From NCBI GenBank assembly GCA_012845835.1, contig JABAKD010000006.1, forward strand, positions 9,150,705 to 9,214,704: a DNA stretch of 64,000 bases, read 5' to 3'. Numbering within the stretch: position 1 is the stretch's first letter; each line of letters starts with the position of its first letter. Source of the DNA: Undaria pinnatifida (lineage: Eukaryota > Sar > Phaeophyceae > Laminariales > Alariaceae). This document shows, piece after piece, positions 12,541 to 20,940 of this stretch. The notes under the pieces are model-generated. The model made no database searches, was not told where the DNA came from, and was given only the letters and a program-made list of their open reading frames with translations. The position numbers were made by a program, and so were the translations under genes.

Positions 12541-12710
12541 ATTTTTTTGTTTTTTTTTAATCCTCAAGCGGATGGGCAAAAATAAAGTTTAAGCCAACCG
12601 CACTTCCACGTATTTTCATACGCGTCGTGTGTCGATTTAACTCAGTTGCTTTCGCAGCCCAACGCTAGCTGGCGCACACTTCGGAGCCCACTGTAGGGAT
12701 ACCGTGGGTT
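12541..12710 (-). mobile_element. Poly(A)-tailed retroposon F, copy 1
   Basis: A T-run (12,543-12,558) is followed by ATCCTCAAGCGGATGGG, AAAATAAAGTTT and a conserved block containing CGTATTTTCATACGCGTCG, CGATTTAACTCAGTT and CAACGCTAGCTGGCGCA. On the minus strand this is a short non-coding element ending in poly(A). Copies at 15.7 kb and 52.5 kb share the same poly(T) junction. It resembles a SINE. A possible degenerate pol III A box (TAGCGTTGGGCTG) is weak. Confidence 0.6.
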
Positions 12711-12951
12711 CCAGGTGAGGAATTACGACTCCCTTGCTATTGTTAGTAGCATGTCTGCACACCTTTGTGTGGCAGATCACAACAGCACCTGACCTGAAGC
12801 CTGAGCGCTAACCTAAAGCCGAAAATCGAACGCTGTGGGGGGTGGATTGAGTGAGTACGTGAAGAACCAAAAATGCATTGCTTTGGCTAGGTACAGGGGT
12901 GTGCGTGCACATTATGCGAGCATGGCTTGCATTTATTTTCATTAAGACTAA

Positions 12952-13135
12952 TTATTTTTTCTTTACCCCATATTTACACTCGCACTTCTTTCGGGCCTCC
13001 CTCCCAGAAATCCCTCACATCCGGGGTTACATACTAGAGGGGCCCCTTCTCCCCTTCCCCACTACGGTACGTGCCTTCGTTTCTATCGCTAGGAACAACA
13101 ACAGAAGTTCAGCATTTCCATCCGCTACGTGAAAG
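12952..13135 (-). mobile_element. SINE-like remnant, subfamily 2 copy 1
   Basis: A T-rich leader precedes ACTCGCACTTC, CTCCCTCCCAG, ATCCGGGGTTACA, CCCCTTCTCCCC and a CCTTCGTTTCTATCGC block, ending near GTTCAGCATTTCC. The order of blocks (GGGGTCACA, CCCTTCT, TTTTATCGCGC, GTTCAGCA) parallels the body of SINE-1, but with clear divergence. A second copy is at 42.6 kb. The tRNA-like head is not recognisable in this copy. Confidence 0.45.
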
Positions 13136-14517
13136 GCAATTTTTTAGTGTGGGTGCACCAAAAACGTGACACAAATCACCGACGAGATATCCAACAACTT
13201 CGTGACACAAATTACCGACGGCAAGGCGTTTCGTTTTTCGACAAGAATCCTCCCAATCATGGTATTTTCACTTAACTGAATCTCGAGACAAAACCAAGCA
13301 GGTAGAGCCGTCTCTTCGGCCCATGGCACTGGCTTTAGCACGGCCGCTGGCACTTAGGCAGCCTCTGCTGGAGGCATGGGCGAGTGCAGCGAACTATTCC
13401 GCTGTGCTCGCTTCTTTGTGGCCGTAGTCCATGCCATTTCATGTCACCTTCCTTCTGTTTTTAGCTCGTCGTCGTACGTTTGAGGTACGAGGAAACCCGT
13501 ACCTACGGGGTGAGAACAGCAGTAGTAGTCCATGTATGACGAGCATGAACGCCAACTGACGACAATGGCAAACACAAAACAGCAGGTGTAGCAGCAGTAG
13601 CCGTGGGGCGAAACTTCTAGTACATACTGCAGCAACTAGTGGCAACCAGAACCACAGCAGATAGCTCATAGTTCAGCAGTACGAGTGCCTTTGGCAAGTT
13701 TAGTCGTACTTCGCATCATTCTGTCTAAACTATAACGACCGTTTTATGTTCGTATTGATGAAGAAAAACGTATTACACATTTCCTGTAAGTGTGATACGT
13801 CGTACGAGCGGAGTTCTGGTGTGCTGCTGCCGCGAGACCATCGAACACACCGCATGCTTTACATAAACAAAAGGGAACAAGAGGTAGGGCACAGGGCCCC
13901 CTAACACAGAGACACGTGACAACCACGGCCAGCTGTCGATCGCGTTATTGGCCGGTAGTCCGTCCTTTGGTGGGTGTATCGGAAGTCTTTCGTAGTACTG
14001 CTGTAGACCGTCGAAGAACCACGTGAAATTTCGTTCTGGTGGCAGACTCGCCAGTGACCCCCGAAATTTATTTTTCGTTTCTTTTTCTTGGCCCCGTGCA
14101 CGCCTACTGAAAGATTGCCATCTATCGTACGTATAATTGCTATTTTTAGGAGCATTGTGAATCATCGACAAAACTACCGCTTAGACAGGCGATAAATCGT
14201 GAACCTCATTATTTAGTGGCGGCCGGGGCAACAGCCGCGCTCGATGATATACAGTCTATATATGTAGTCCAGACTGTGATGTAACAAATCATACAATAGA
14301 GTACCCCGGCCGTGGCTCTTCAAAACATTATAAAAAATGAAAATATATAATGGCGGTCGTAAGCACAAACCTTTCCACCTGGCAGCAGCCCCATAAGCCA
14401 AGTGTAGCGACAAAGAAGCGAAAGTACCGAAAACACAGTGATAAGATAGGTCCCAGACGTCGATGGTAGCTGCATCGCCGTCACGTCAGATCCATTTAAA
14501 CAAATATTATACCCTCT
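13136..14517. other. Non-genic DNA
   Basis: No supported gene. Overlapping minus-strand frames of up to 132 codons at 13.8-14.2 kb show no domain. Confidence 0.4.
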
Positions 14518-14725
14518 ATCTATCCAGCTGTGAGATCGAAGATTTTGTCGGGGATTCATCTTTGCAAGCCGTGGGCGATACTCCGATCGCGCGTATTACT
14601 GCGTGTGTGTTCTCAATAAAGATTCAGGTCGGCGACACCCGTTGGGAACAACAGCAGTGTAGTTTGTACCAAGGTCACCAGGGTTGTCTTTGTCAGCCTG
14701 TGAGCGGAAACTATATATTGTATCT
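14518..14725 (+). repeat. Repeat B, short copy
   Basis: Contains CAGCTGTGAGATCGAAGATT, a CATCTTTGCAAGCC block, GATACTCCGATCGCGCGTA, GTCGGCGACACCC, ACAGCAGTGTAG, CAGCCTGTGAGCGGAAACTAT. It is colinear with the first 200 bp of the long copies and stops before the poly-G section. Confidence 0.75.
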
Positions 14726-15020
14726 ATGACAAATACCCAACAACAACACGTGATTTCGCGATAGATATAGGAGCCAATCTCGTGTGTTTCCACCTAATCG
14801 ATTCGAATTCGATTCGGTTAGAATAAAATGCATAATGGCGGTTCGGCAGTGTCCTTAGTTAATATAACACGTGCCCACGGATAAGAAACGAACAAAACAT
14901 GAACAGGACCTACTACATGCAGTAGGTGCTACTATTATCATTTATTTACGATGTGCGCTGCTACCTACGGCTGTACTTACTTTCGGTGTCACTGACAAGA
15001 TATGTCATCAAAATATAGTC

Positions 15021-15684
15021 TACTCACTGATTGTACGACTTACCCCAGGATATACATGATAAACTGATGCATTATTTCCAAAACCGTCACATTTATCCCC
15101 TCAAAATAATGTATAGTTTCCACGCACAGATTGAGCTGCCCCACACGCCCCACCCCCGCCCCAACCCCCCCCCCCATGATAAACCGGGGATTTTTTTTTT
15201 TTTTAATATTTTTTTATTCTAAAACCGTCAGATTTATCCTCTTGAAAGGAGTTATAGATTACATGCAAAAATTGCCCCCCCCCCCCCCCCCCCCCCTCCC
15301 CCCATCCCCCCCCCCCCCTCCTCCAACCCCGCTCGCCTTTGATCAAAACCAGGCCCACACGTCCTTCAAAACTCCGCCCCCCCCTTCACCGGTTATTCAA
15401 CTTACAGGATTCACTTGATGATAACAGGATACATTTCCCTCCACAGCTGTCAGATTTTGTCCCCCTCAGAAACGGGTTTTATAGTTTCCGCGCACAGACT
15501 GACTAAAATCACCCTGTTGACCCTGATAGCTACACTGTAGTTGTAAGGGGAGTCGCCGACCTATATCCTCAATGAGGACACACAACTCGTAATACGCGCG
15601 ATCGGAATATCACACACAGCTTGCAAAGAAAGATGCAAAGTTTCGACGAAATCTTCGATCTCACAGCTAGCTGGAGTGTATTTT
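15021..15684 (-). repeat. Repeat B, long copy with poly-C tracts
   Basis: Colinear with the 56.1-57.6 kb copy. It contains three degenerate units with a CGTCAGATTT-type word, TATAGTTTCC and CGCGCACAGA, separated by C-runs (15,160-15,175, 15,276-15,320). The end reads GTCGCCGACC, ATACGCGCGATCGG, TTGCAAAG and CAGCTAGCTGGAGTGTA. No protein is encoded. The C-rich strand has runs that could form i-motif/G-quadruplex structures. Confidence 0.8.
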
Positions 15685-15734
15685 CATTTTTTATAATATA
15701 GTCTTTAATTTTTATAATATAGTCTAGACTAATG

Positions 15735-15910
15735 CTTTTTTTTTAATATATATCCTCCGGCGGACGGGGAAAAATAAAGCTTCAGCTCACCACACTTCCG
15801 CGTATTTTCATACGCGTCGTGTGTCGATTTAACTCAGTTTCTTTCGCAGACCAACGCTAGCTGGCGCACCCTTCGAGTCCCATTGTAGGTATAGCGTAAG
15901 CTGTCCCTAT
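15735..15910 (-). mobile_element. Poly(A)-tailed retroposon F, copy 2
   Basis: A T-run at 15,735-15,744 is followed by ATCCTCCGGCGGACGGGG, AAAATAAAGCTT, then the same CGTATTTTCATACGCGTCG and CAACGCTAGCTGGCGCA blocks as copy 1. It lies immediately beside the end of a repeat B copy. It is non-coding, and the orientation is inferred from the poly(A) tail on the minus strand. Confidence 0.65.
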
Positions 15911-15937
15911 CATCATATATATATACTCTTTGGGTTA

Positions 15938-16189
15938 CATGAATTGATGCATGTGGGCTCCCCGGGTATTGTAACAAAATGTATCCTCGTACCCCGGGTA
16001 CAGTGCCACACGGGCTTACAGCAGCCACAGAGTTTCCGGGCTAGTGTGTCTTACAGAACTCACATAAACTCCGGGTACGTTGCGGAAGTGCTACAGAACT
16101 CACTGAAGTTCCGGGTATCGTGGTACGGGCGTACATTACTCCCTTGCCTACGCTTTAAAAGTGATGTATTCGTACCCCGGGTGTTTGTG
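15938..16189. repeat. Degenerate ~40-bp minisatellite (left part)
   Basis: Repeated words TTACAGAACTCAC, AAGTTCCGGGTA, GTACGGGCGTAC and CCCCGGGTA recur at roughly 35-45 bp spacing with many substitutions. The array continues at 22,758 after the intervening MITE and copia element are removed. A third array of the same type is at 34.5-34.8 kb. Confidence 0.6.
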
Positions 16190-16275
16190 GACTAAAGGTT
16201 GGTACGGTAAGGGGGTGGGTCCCTCTTTCAGAGACCTTTTTTCCATTGGCTCGGGTTCACTCGAAACACAAGGGT
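16190..16275. mobile_element. MITE-2 copy a, left part (interrupted)
   Basis: Starts GACTAAAGGTTGGTACGGTA. The partner end at 22,735-22,757 reads CCTACCGTAGCCTTGATC. Outside both ends is TGTG (16,186-16,189 and 22,758-22,761), the target duplication of this MITE. Copia element 1 is inserted after 16,275, splitting the MITE into 86 bp and 210 bp. The interior ACTCGAAACACAAGGGTGACC matches intact relatives (e.g. near 63,530). Confidence 0.85.
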
Positions 16276-16780
16276 TGTTGGACGTACTCACTCCATTGTC
16301 AGATTGCAAACGAGAATCCGTCGAAAATATGGATCGGAGAATTTTGGGGGTTTCGTATATGTGTGGGATGGATCTCCACAACGGGATTTTGTGTTGTGGG
16401 TTTTTATGTGCCGGAATAATATCACTCCATTTTCGACTCTATATTTGCCTCTACCTTGTGTCTTCTCTGTGTCTCTTCTACGGCTACCACGCCAAGGGCT
16501 ACCCCGACCCATCTATATTGCAAGGGCTATCACGCCTTCACCACTGCACGGCTACCACGCCTGTGTATTTACATCCCGGTAATCACGCCACAGCACCGAG
16601 TTCCATTTCCGGGTTATCGCACCTGAGCTATCACGCTTCACCACACACGTACCGGGTAAATCGGGTTATCACACCCGCCTTAGTTAGTAGTTTGTAGTTT
16701 ATCGATCACCGGCTATTACGCCACCTTTCTCTTCCACCTACACCACCACCGGGGCGCCACACGTACCAACCTACTCCACA
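16276..16780 (+). repeat. 5' LTR of copia element 1
   Basis: 505 bp, from TGTTGGACGTACTCAC to CTACTCCACA. It aligns without gaps to 22,038-22,542 with 8 substitutions. The second half (about 16,480-16,725) carries about nine variants of the word GGCTAYCACGCC. TATATTTG near 16,440 is a possible promoter TATA element; start and polyadenylation sites are not identifiable by eye. Confidence 0.95.
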
Positions 16781-16834
16781 CGCTAGCGTCAACGATCTTC
16801 AACGAACGAGTGGGTTGTGCGTTGCTAAGCGCCA
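16781..16834 (+). promoter_or_regulatory. Element 1 leader / presumed primer-binding region
   Basis: Directly after the 5' LTR is CGCTAGCGTCAACG. With the last LTR bases this makes the palindrome ACGCTAGCGT. Element 2 has the same sequence at 43,856-43,870. Most copia elements have TGG-starting sequence complementary to the 3' end of initiator tRNA-Met here; that is not seen. The primer is therefore unknown. Confidence 0.4.
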
Positions 16835-19800
16835 ATGAGGAGAACCGACACAAGACCTTCGTCGGGGGAAAGGTTGAGCACCCCTCCCGGCGGAGTAGGC
16901 AACGGGGGAGAGGGACGTGAGTCCTCCTCCGCCAATGCACAACACAATGGAGGAGACGGACGCGAGTCCTTTCCCGCCAATGAACAACATCATGAAACAA
17001 CAGCAGGCACGTACGAGTCTAGACCCATAGAAATCCGTCAGAAAAATGAAATGCTTGCTTGGTCTGGAAAGTTTGAGAGCGGGCAAAGTTTTGGATCAGC
17101 TTTCCGTGTTTTCCGAGGTTCTGTTCTTTCCTGGGTCTCGGCTGAAGGGTTGATGGACGTATTGAGGGGAGAATCGATACCAGTGGGGGTTCCGGATGTA
17201 GACCTGTCACGACTCAGGAGTTACTTTGGGAAGGAGACAGTAGATAAGTCGCTCAAGCTATGGTCACAACTTATTGCAAAAATCACAGCCCAACCAGTCC
17301 AAGAAATGATTTTTGCTGCGGGGTCACCCCAAGAAGCGTGGAGGGTGTTTGAGTCTCACTACGCTGTGAAGAGTGAACATGAGAGGGAGATAGTAGAGGA
17401 TGAATGGAACGAACTGAGGCAAAAGGAGGGAGAGAGCATCATGTCATTTTACGGTAGGACAAAGGCCATTAGGATGAAGCTGGAATCACACGGAGATAAG
17501 CGACCAGACGCATCTATGTGCAAACATATTGCCCGTAGAATGCTACCATCTTTTAAGCTCTGTAGTGACCACGTGCTTCTCCTTCCCGATCGTTCGAGTC
17601 GTACCATGGAAGATTTGCTCAGGAGAGCTGCCCACGAGCTGGAGCGCAATGGGAGATCAGGAGAAGAGAGAGAGGAGATAAGGCATGCCCTGACCGCAGC
17701 CGGCGTAGGTCGGGGCGACCGGGGTGGGAGGAATGCTGGTGATCGGGGGTATGGAGAGCGCGACCGAACGTACACCTACTGCGCGCTCCACGGCGAGGGG
17801 CAAGGCCACAACACCCCCGAATGCATCGTCATGCGTCGAGAATACCTGCAGTCGCGGGGACTCGGGCCGTACGCCGGACGCGGAGGAGGGCGCGGGGCGG
17901 AAGGTAAATATCGACAGCAACCGTACCCAAACGACTCGGGTGCGCGTTGGAGTCGGGGCCACCCGCCGGAGCAGCAGAGAACGCCGCCGCCAGGACACGG
18001 ACCCGGGCCTGGGGGGTATGCGAACACCTACCATCAACCGTACCCCAACGACTCGGGTGCGCGTTGGAGTCGGGGCCACCCGCCGGAGCAGCAGAGAACG
18101 CCGCCGCCAGGACACGGAACCGGGACTGGCGGATATGCGAACACCTACCCAGGAGGACGTGGCCACGAGAACTGGCATCATCCTTCGGGCGGGCGCGGTC
18201 GAGGCAGGGGCGAGGGATTCGGGCAGGTGCCACCGCCTAGTTTTCCGTCTAATTCGCCGCCGAATATTTCGCCTAATTTGCCGCCTGGAAAATTTCCCAA
18301 CGCACCGCGGCACGCTTTTGCAGCAGATTATCCCTACGAGAACGAATACATGGGGTACTCGGGGTGGGGGGCAGCAGCGGGGCACTGGTCACCACCACCG
18401 ACGGCGGAGTCGGGGACCCCCGAGCAGCAGCAGCAGCTCCAACAACAGCAAGAGGGCACGTCTCCTGCCACGTCTACCTCTGCTACTACAACTCTCTCTT
18501 CTCCGGCTCCCGGCGCAGCTCAAGCCAGCGGAGCTCCCCTGCAGCTCTTCATCGCACGTAGTGTGAAAATAGGCGGGAAGGCTCCGCTTCATTCGGGGAT
18601 CGGCGAACAACTCCCTCTACTCCATCCGACTCAACGTTACATGGGCGCCGCCGCCACAGTCGGGGGGGGGGGATTCAGTGCTGCCCCTTCCGCGCCAGCA
18701 CCGCCCACGCCTCCGGGGGTGTCATTCGAGATTGCCTCGACGCCGCCCGCCGCTGCAAGTCCGCTGCCCGCGCACTCACCCAGCGCTCACGCCTCGCCGC
18801 CACCCGGACCGACTGCTATGCCGCCCTCAGCTGCCGGTCCGCCGCCCGCGCACTCACCCAGCGCTCACGCCTCGCCGCCACCCGGACCGACTGCTATGCC
18901 GCCCGCCGCTGCCGGTCCGCCGCCCGCGCACTCATCAAGCGCTCACGCCTCGCCGATGCCCGAACCGACTGCTATGCCGCCCGCCGCTGCCGGTCCGCCG
19001 CCCGCGCACTCACCCAGCGCTCACACCTCGCCGCCACCCGGACCGACTGCTATGCCGCCCTCAGCTGCCGGTCCGCCGCCCGCGCACTCATCAAGCGCTC
19101 ACGCCTCGCCGCCACCCGGACCGACTGCTATGCCGCCCTCAGCTGCCGGTCCGCCGCCCGCGCACTCACCCAGCGCTCACACCTCGCCGCCACCCGAACC
19201 GACTGCTATGCCGCCCTCCGCTGCCGGTCCGCCGCCCGCGCACTCACCCAGCGCTCACACCTCGCCGCCACCCGGACCGACTGCTATGCCGCCCGCCGCT
19301 GCCGGTCCGGCGCCCGCGCACTCACCCAGCGCTCACACCACTTGCTCGAACCCGCCTGCTACTGCTGGTACACCGCCTGCAGCAGCCACCTGGCCGCCAC
19401 CACCGCTGCGATCGTCATCACCGCCGTCCGCGCACTCACCCAGCGCTCACACCTCGCCGCCGCCCGGACCGTCTGCTATTTCGTCCGCTGTTGCCGGTCC
19501 GCCCCCTGCGCACTCGCCCAGCGCTCTCACACCGCCTGCCGCATGTTCGCCGATGCCGGAGTGGTCTCCCTCTTCCATCGAGGACGCCGGCTCGACGACA
19601 TCGTCATCGCCATCACCGGCGGCGACACCGGCCCCGCGGACGTACAGAAGGAGGCAGCCGCCGCCGGTCGACGCAGGATATTCTTCGCCGCTCACCCCAC
19701 ATGCAACGAGGATGCTGGGCGAGAGGGGCGACGAGCGCGTGCCGGGAAGGACCAGGTCGGAGGGCCGTCAGCTTTCGGGCGTGCCGGAAGAAGCGGTCTC

Positions 19801-20035
19801 TACGCCGCTGCCGGAGGCGACGTCGTTCGACCACGGGGTAGGACTCCTATCTCATGCGGGGGAGGATGTGCTGCTGTCGCTGCTGGCCAACCGGCGGGCC
19901 CTGAACGCGAAACGGATGCTCCTGCAGGGGCACGGGTCTGGTGAGCTGGGGGACGGAGGCAAGCAGCATGCGGGGTCGGGGGAGCAAAGGTGCGCCGCCA
20001 TACGACACCACGGGCGGGGGGGGGAGCGGGGGTAA
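16835..20035 (+). CDS. Gag-pol fusion ORF of element 1 (gag + proline-rich linker)
   Basis: 1,066 codons from the first in-frame ATG after the 5' LTR. Residues ~70-290 are a copia-type Gag (UBN2-like; WSGKFESGQSFGSAF, SPQEAWRVFESHYAVKSE and GESIMSFYGRTKAIRMKLE are typical). Residues 316-330 form a zinc-knuckle-like C-x2-H-x5-H-x4-C. A 39-residue segment is duplicated in tandem at about 363-440. Near residues 578 and 599 are the scars of two deletions that removed protease and integrase without breaking the frame. Residues ~645-910 are tandem 26-residue Pro/Ala/Ser/His repeats. The frame ends shortly after an 11-bp deletion relative to element 2 (near 19,985), which puts the following RT start out of frame. 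Gag would bind RNA and form particles. Confidence 0.9.
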   Translation: MRRTDTRPSSGERLSTPPGGVGNGGEGRESSSANAQHNGGDGRESFPANEQHHETTAGTYESRPIEIRQKNEMLAWSGKFESGQSFGSAFRVFRGSVLSWVSAEGLMDVLRGESIPVGVPDVDLSRLRSYFGKETVDKSLKLWSQLIAKITAQPVQEMIFAAGSPQEAWRVFESHYAVKSEHEREIVEDEWNELRQKEGESIMSFYGRTKAIRMKLESHGDKRPDASMCKHIARRMLPSFKLCSDHVLLLPDRSSRTMEDLLRRAAHELERNGRSGEEREEIRHALTAAGVGRGDRGGRNAGDRGYGERDRTYTYCALHGEGQGHNTPECIVMRREYLQSRGLGPYAGRGGGRGAEGKYRQQPYPNDSGARWSRGHPPEQQRTPPPGHGPGPGGYANTYHQPYPNDSGARWSRGHPPEQQRTPPPGHGTGTGGYANTYPGGRGHENWHHPSGGRGRGRGEGFGQVPPPSFPSNSPPNISPNLPPGKFPNAPRHAFAADYPYENEYMGYSGWGAAAGHWSPPPTAESGTPEQQQQLQQQQEGTSPATSTSATTTLSSPAPGAAQASGAPLQLFIARSVKIGGKAPLHSGIGEQLPLLHPTQRYMGAAATVGGGGFSAAPSAPAPPTPPGVSFEIASTPPAAASPLPAHSPSAHASPPPGPTAMPPSAAGPPPAHSPSAHASPPPGPTAMPPAAAGPPPAHSSSAHASPMPEPTAMPPAAAGPPPAHSPSAHTSPPPGPTAMPPSAAGPPPAHSSSAHASPPPGPTAMPPSAAGPPPAHSPSAHTSPPPEPTAMPPSAAGPPPAHSPSAHTSPPPGPTAMPPAAAGPAPAHSPSAHTTCSNPPATAGTPPAAATWPPPPLRSSSPPSAHSPSAHTSPPPGPSAISSAVAGPPPAHSPSALTPPAACSPMPEWSPSSIEDAGSTTSSSPSPAATPAPRTYRRRQPPPVDAGYSSPLTPHATRMLGERGDERVPGRTRSEGRQLSGVPEEAVSTPLPEATSFDHGVGLLSHAGEDVLLSLLANRRALNAKRMLLQGHGSGELGDGGKQHAGSGEQRCAAIRHHGRGGERG
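18566..18640 (+). other. Two deletion junctions removing protease and integrase
   Basis: Element 1 reads GCACGTAGTGTGAA directly into GGCGGGAAGG, whereas in element 2 these words are 450 bp apart (45,681-46,130). About 65 bp further, TCCATCCGACTC runs into ACATGGGCGCC, whereas in element 2 the equivalents are about 1.3 kb apart (46,200-47,516). Both junctions leave the 1,066-codon frame open. Confidence 0.8.
18768..19560 (+). repeat. 78-bp coding minisatellite in the linker
   Basis: Seven good 78-bp (26-codon) units plus about three degenerate ones. Each encodes an HSPSAH...PTAMPP...AAGPPP-type unit. Because 78 is a multiple of 3, the other forward frames also stay open and give long arginine/leucine-rich shadow translations. 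Element 2 has fewer units at 47,690-48,145, so the copy number varies between elements. Confidence 0.9.
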
Positions 20036-20306
20036 CTATTGGTCGCTTGAGCCGTCGGGACGGGGAGTTCCGCTCGGCCTTGTGTCGCGACTCGCCACGC
20101 GGGAGGATGTCGACGCAGCTCTTCGCGAGATGCGCCCCTCTCACCTGCGGCCCGACATGCCCCTCTGCCACGCCAAGGACCTCCGCGTACCAAAGACGTT
20201 CAGGGAGGCACGTGACGGTGAGCATGGCGCACAGTTCATGGACGCGGCTAAGCGTGAAGTGTTCGGTTTGCTTGAAGCAGGCACGTTTGAAATTGTTGAC
20301 GAGTAG
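19941..20306 (+). pseudogene. N-terminal part of reverse transcriptase region, element 1
   Basis: This frame continues the polyprotein after the frame change near 19,985. It contains REDVDAALREM, LRPDMPLCHAKDL, FMDAAKREVFGLLEAGTFEIV, which correspond to the copia RT segment just before the RLVARG motif. It ends at TAG (20,304-20,306). That stop lies inside the RT domain and is present at the same codon in element 2 (48,925-48,927), both followed by CAA CGA. Confidence 0.85.
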
Positions 20307-20861
20307 CAACGAATAGACAACGTGATCAGTAGCAAGCTCTTTTTTGATTGGAAGGTTGATCAATTTGGTTGGCCTACGAAAGCGAAGGCGAGACTTGCAG
20401 CTAGGGGTGACATGCAGAGAGAGTACATTGACTTTGGAGATTTGTACGCGCCTACTGTTGCATCGTCCAGTGTCCGTTTGTTGGCTGCATTGGCGTGTGA
20501 ACATGACCTAGAGTTGTGCCATTTCGATATAGACCAGGCTTTTGTGAGGGCAGATCTTGCCGAGGATGTCTATATGCGATTGCCAGAAGGGTGTGGTTCA
20601 TTGACAGGGAAGGTTGTGAAGCTGAGGAAGAGTCTTTATGGTTTGAGACAAGCGTCTAGACAGTGGTATGCATTACTGAGAAAATGTCTTTTGGATTTGG
20701 GGTTTGTGCAATGCTTGGCCGATTCGTGTGTTTTTCGTTTGGTTGAAATGAGGGAAGTAGTGATGCACCTAGTGGTGCATGTTGATGATATTTTTGCCGT
20801 TGGAAAGAAGGAAAGGTGTGATCAGTTCGGGAAGGATCTCGGGCGTCTTGTTCCAGTTTAG
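20307..20861 (+). pseudogene. Reverse transcriptase core, element 1
   Basis: Copia-type RT continuing in the same phase after the amber codon. Motifs in order: KARLAARG, YAPTVASSSVRLLAAL, LCHFDIDQAFVRADL, VKLRKSLYGLRQASRQW, and the active site VHVDD (20,775-20,789; both catalytic aspartates present, with His in place of the usual Tyr). It stops at TAG 20,859-20,861, where element 2 has GAG, so that stop is private to this copy. A second private stop (TAA) follows shortly after. RT would copy element RNA into cDNA in the particle. Confidence 0.92.
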
Positions 20862-20940
20862 TCATTGGGCGAGCTCAAGTGGTACTCGGGGTGCTAATAC
20901 GAGAGAGACAGGGAGGCAGGGAGGTTGACTATTTCGCAAC

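Noticed and set aside
11973-12542. 189-codon minus-strand frame
   Set aside because: It starts inside MITE-1b and has no domain or homologous frame in the other MITE-1 copies.
15938-16189. CRISPR-like array
   Set aside because: Units are degenerate with no constant repeat and no unique equal-length spacers, and the genome is eukaryotic.
18678-19841. 387-codon Arg/Pro/Leu-rich forward frame overlapping the element 1 polyprotein
   Set aside because: It is the other frame of the 78-bp coding repeat. A unit length divisible by three keeps all forward frames open. The Gag-pol frame has recognisable domains and this one does not.
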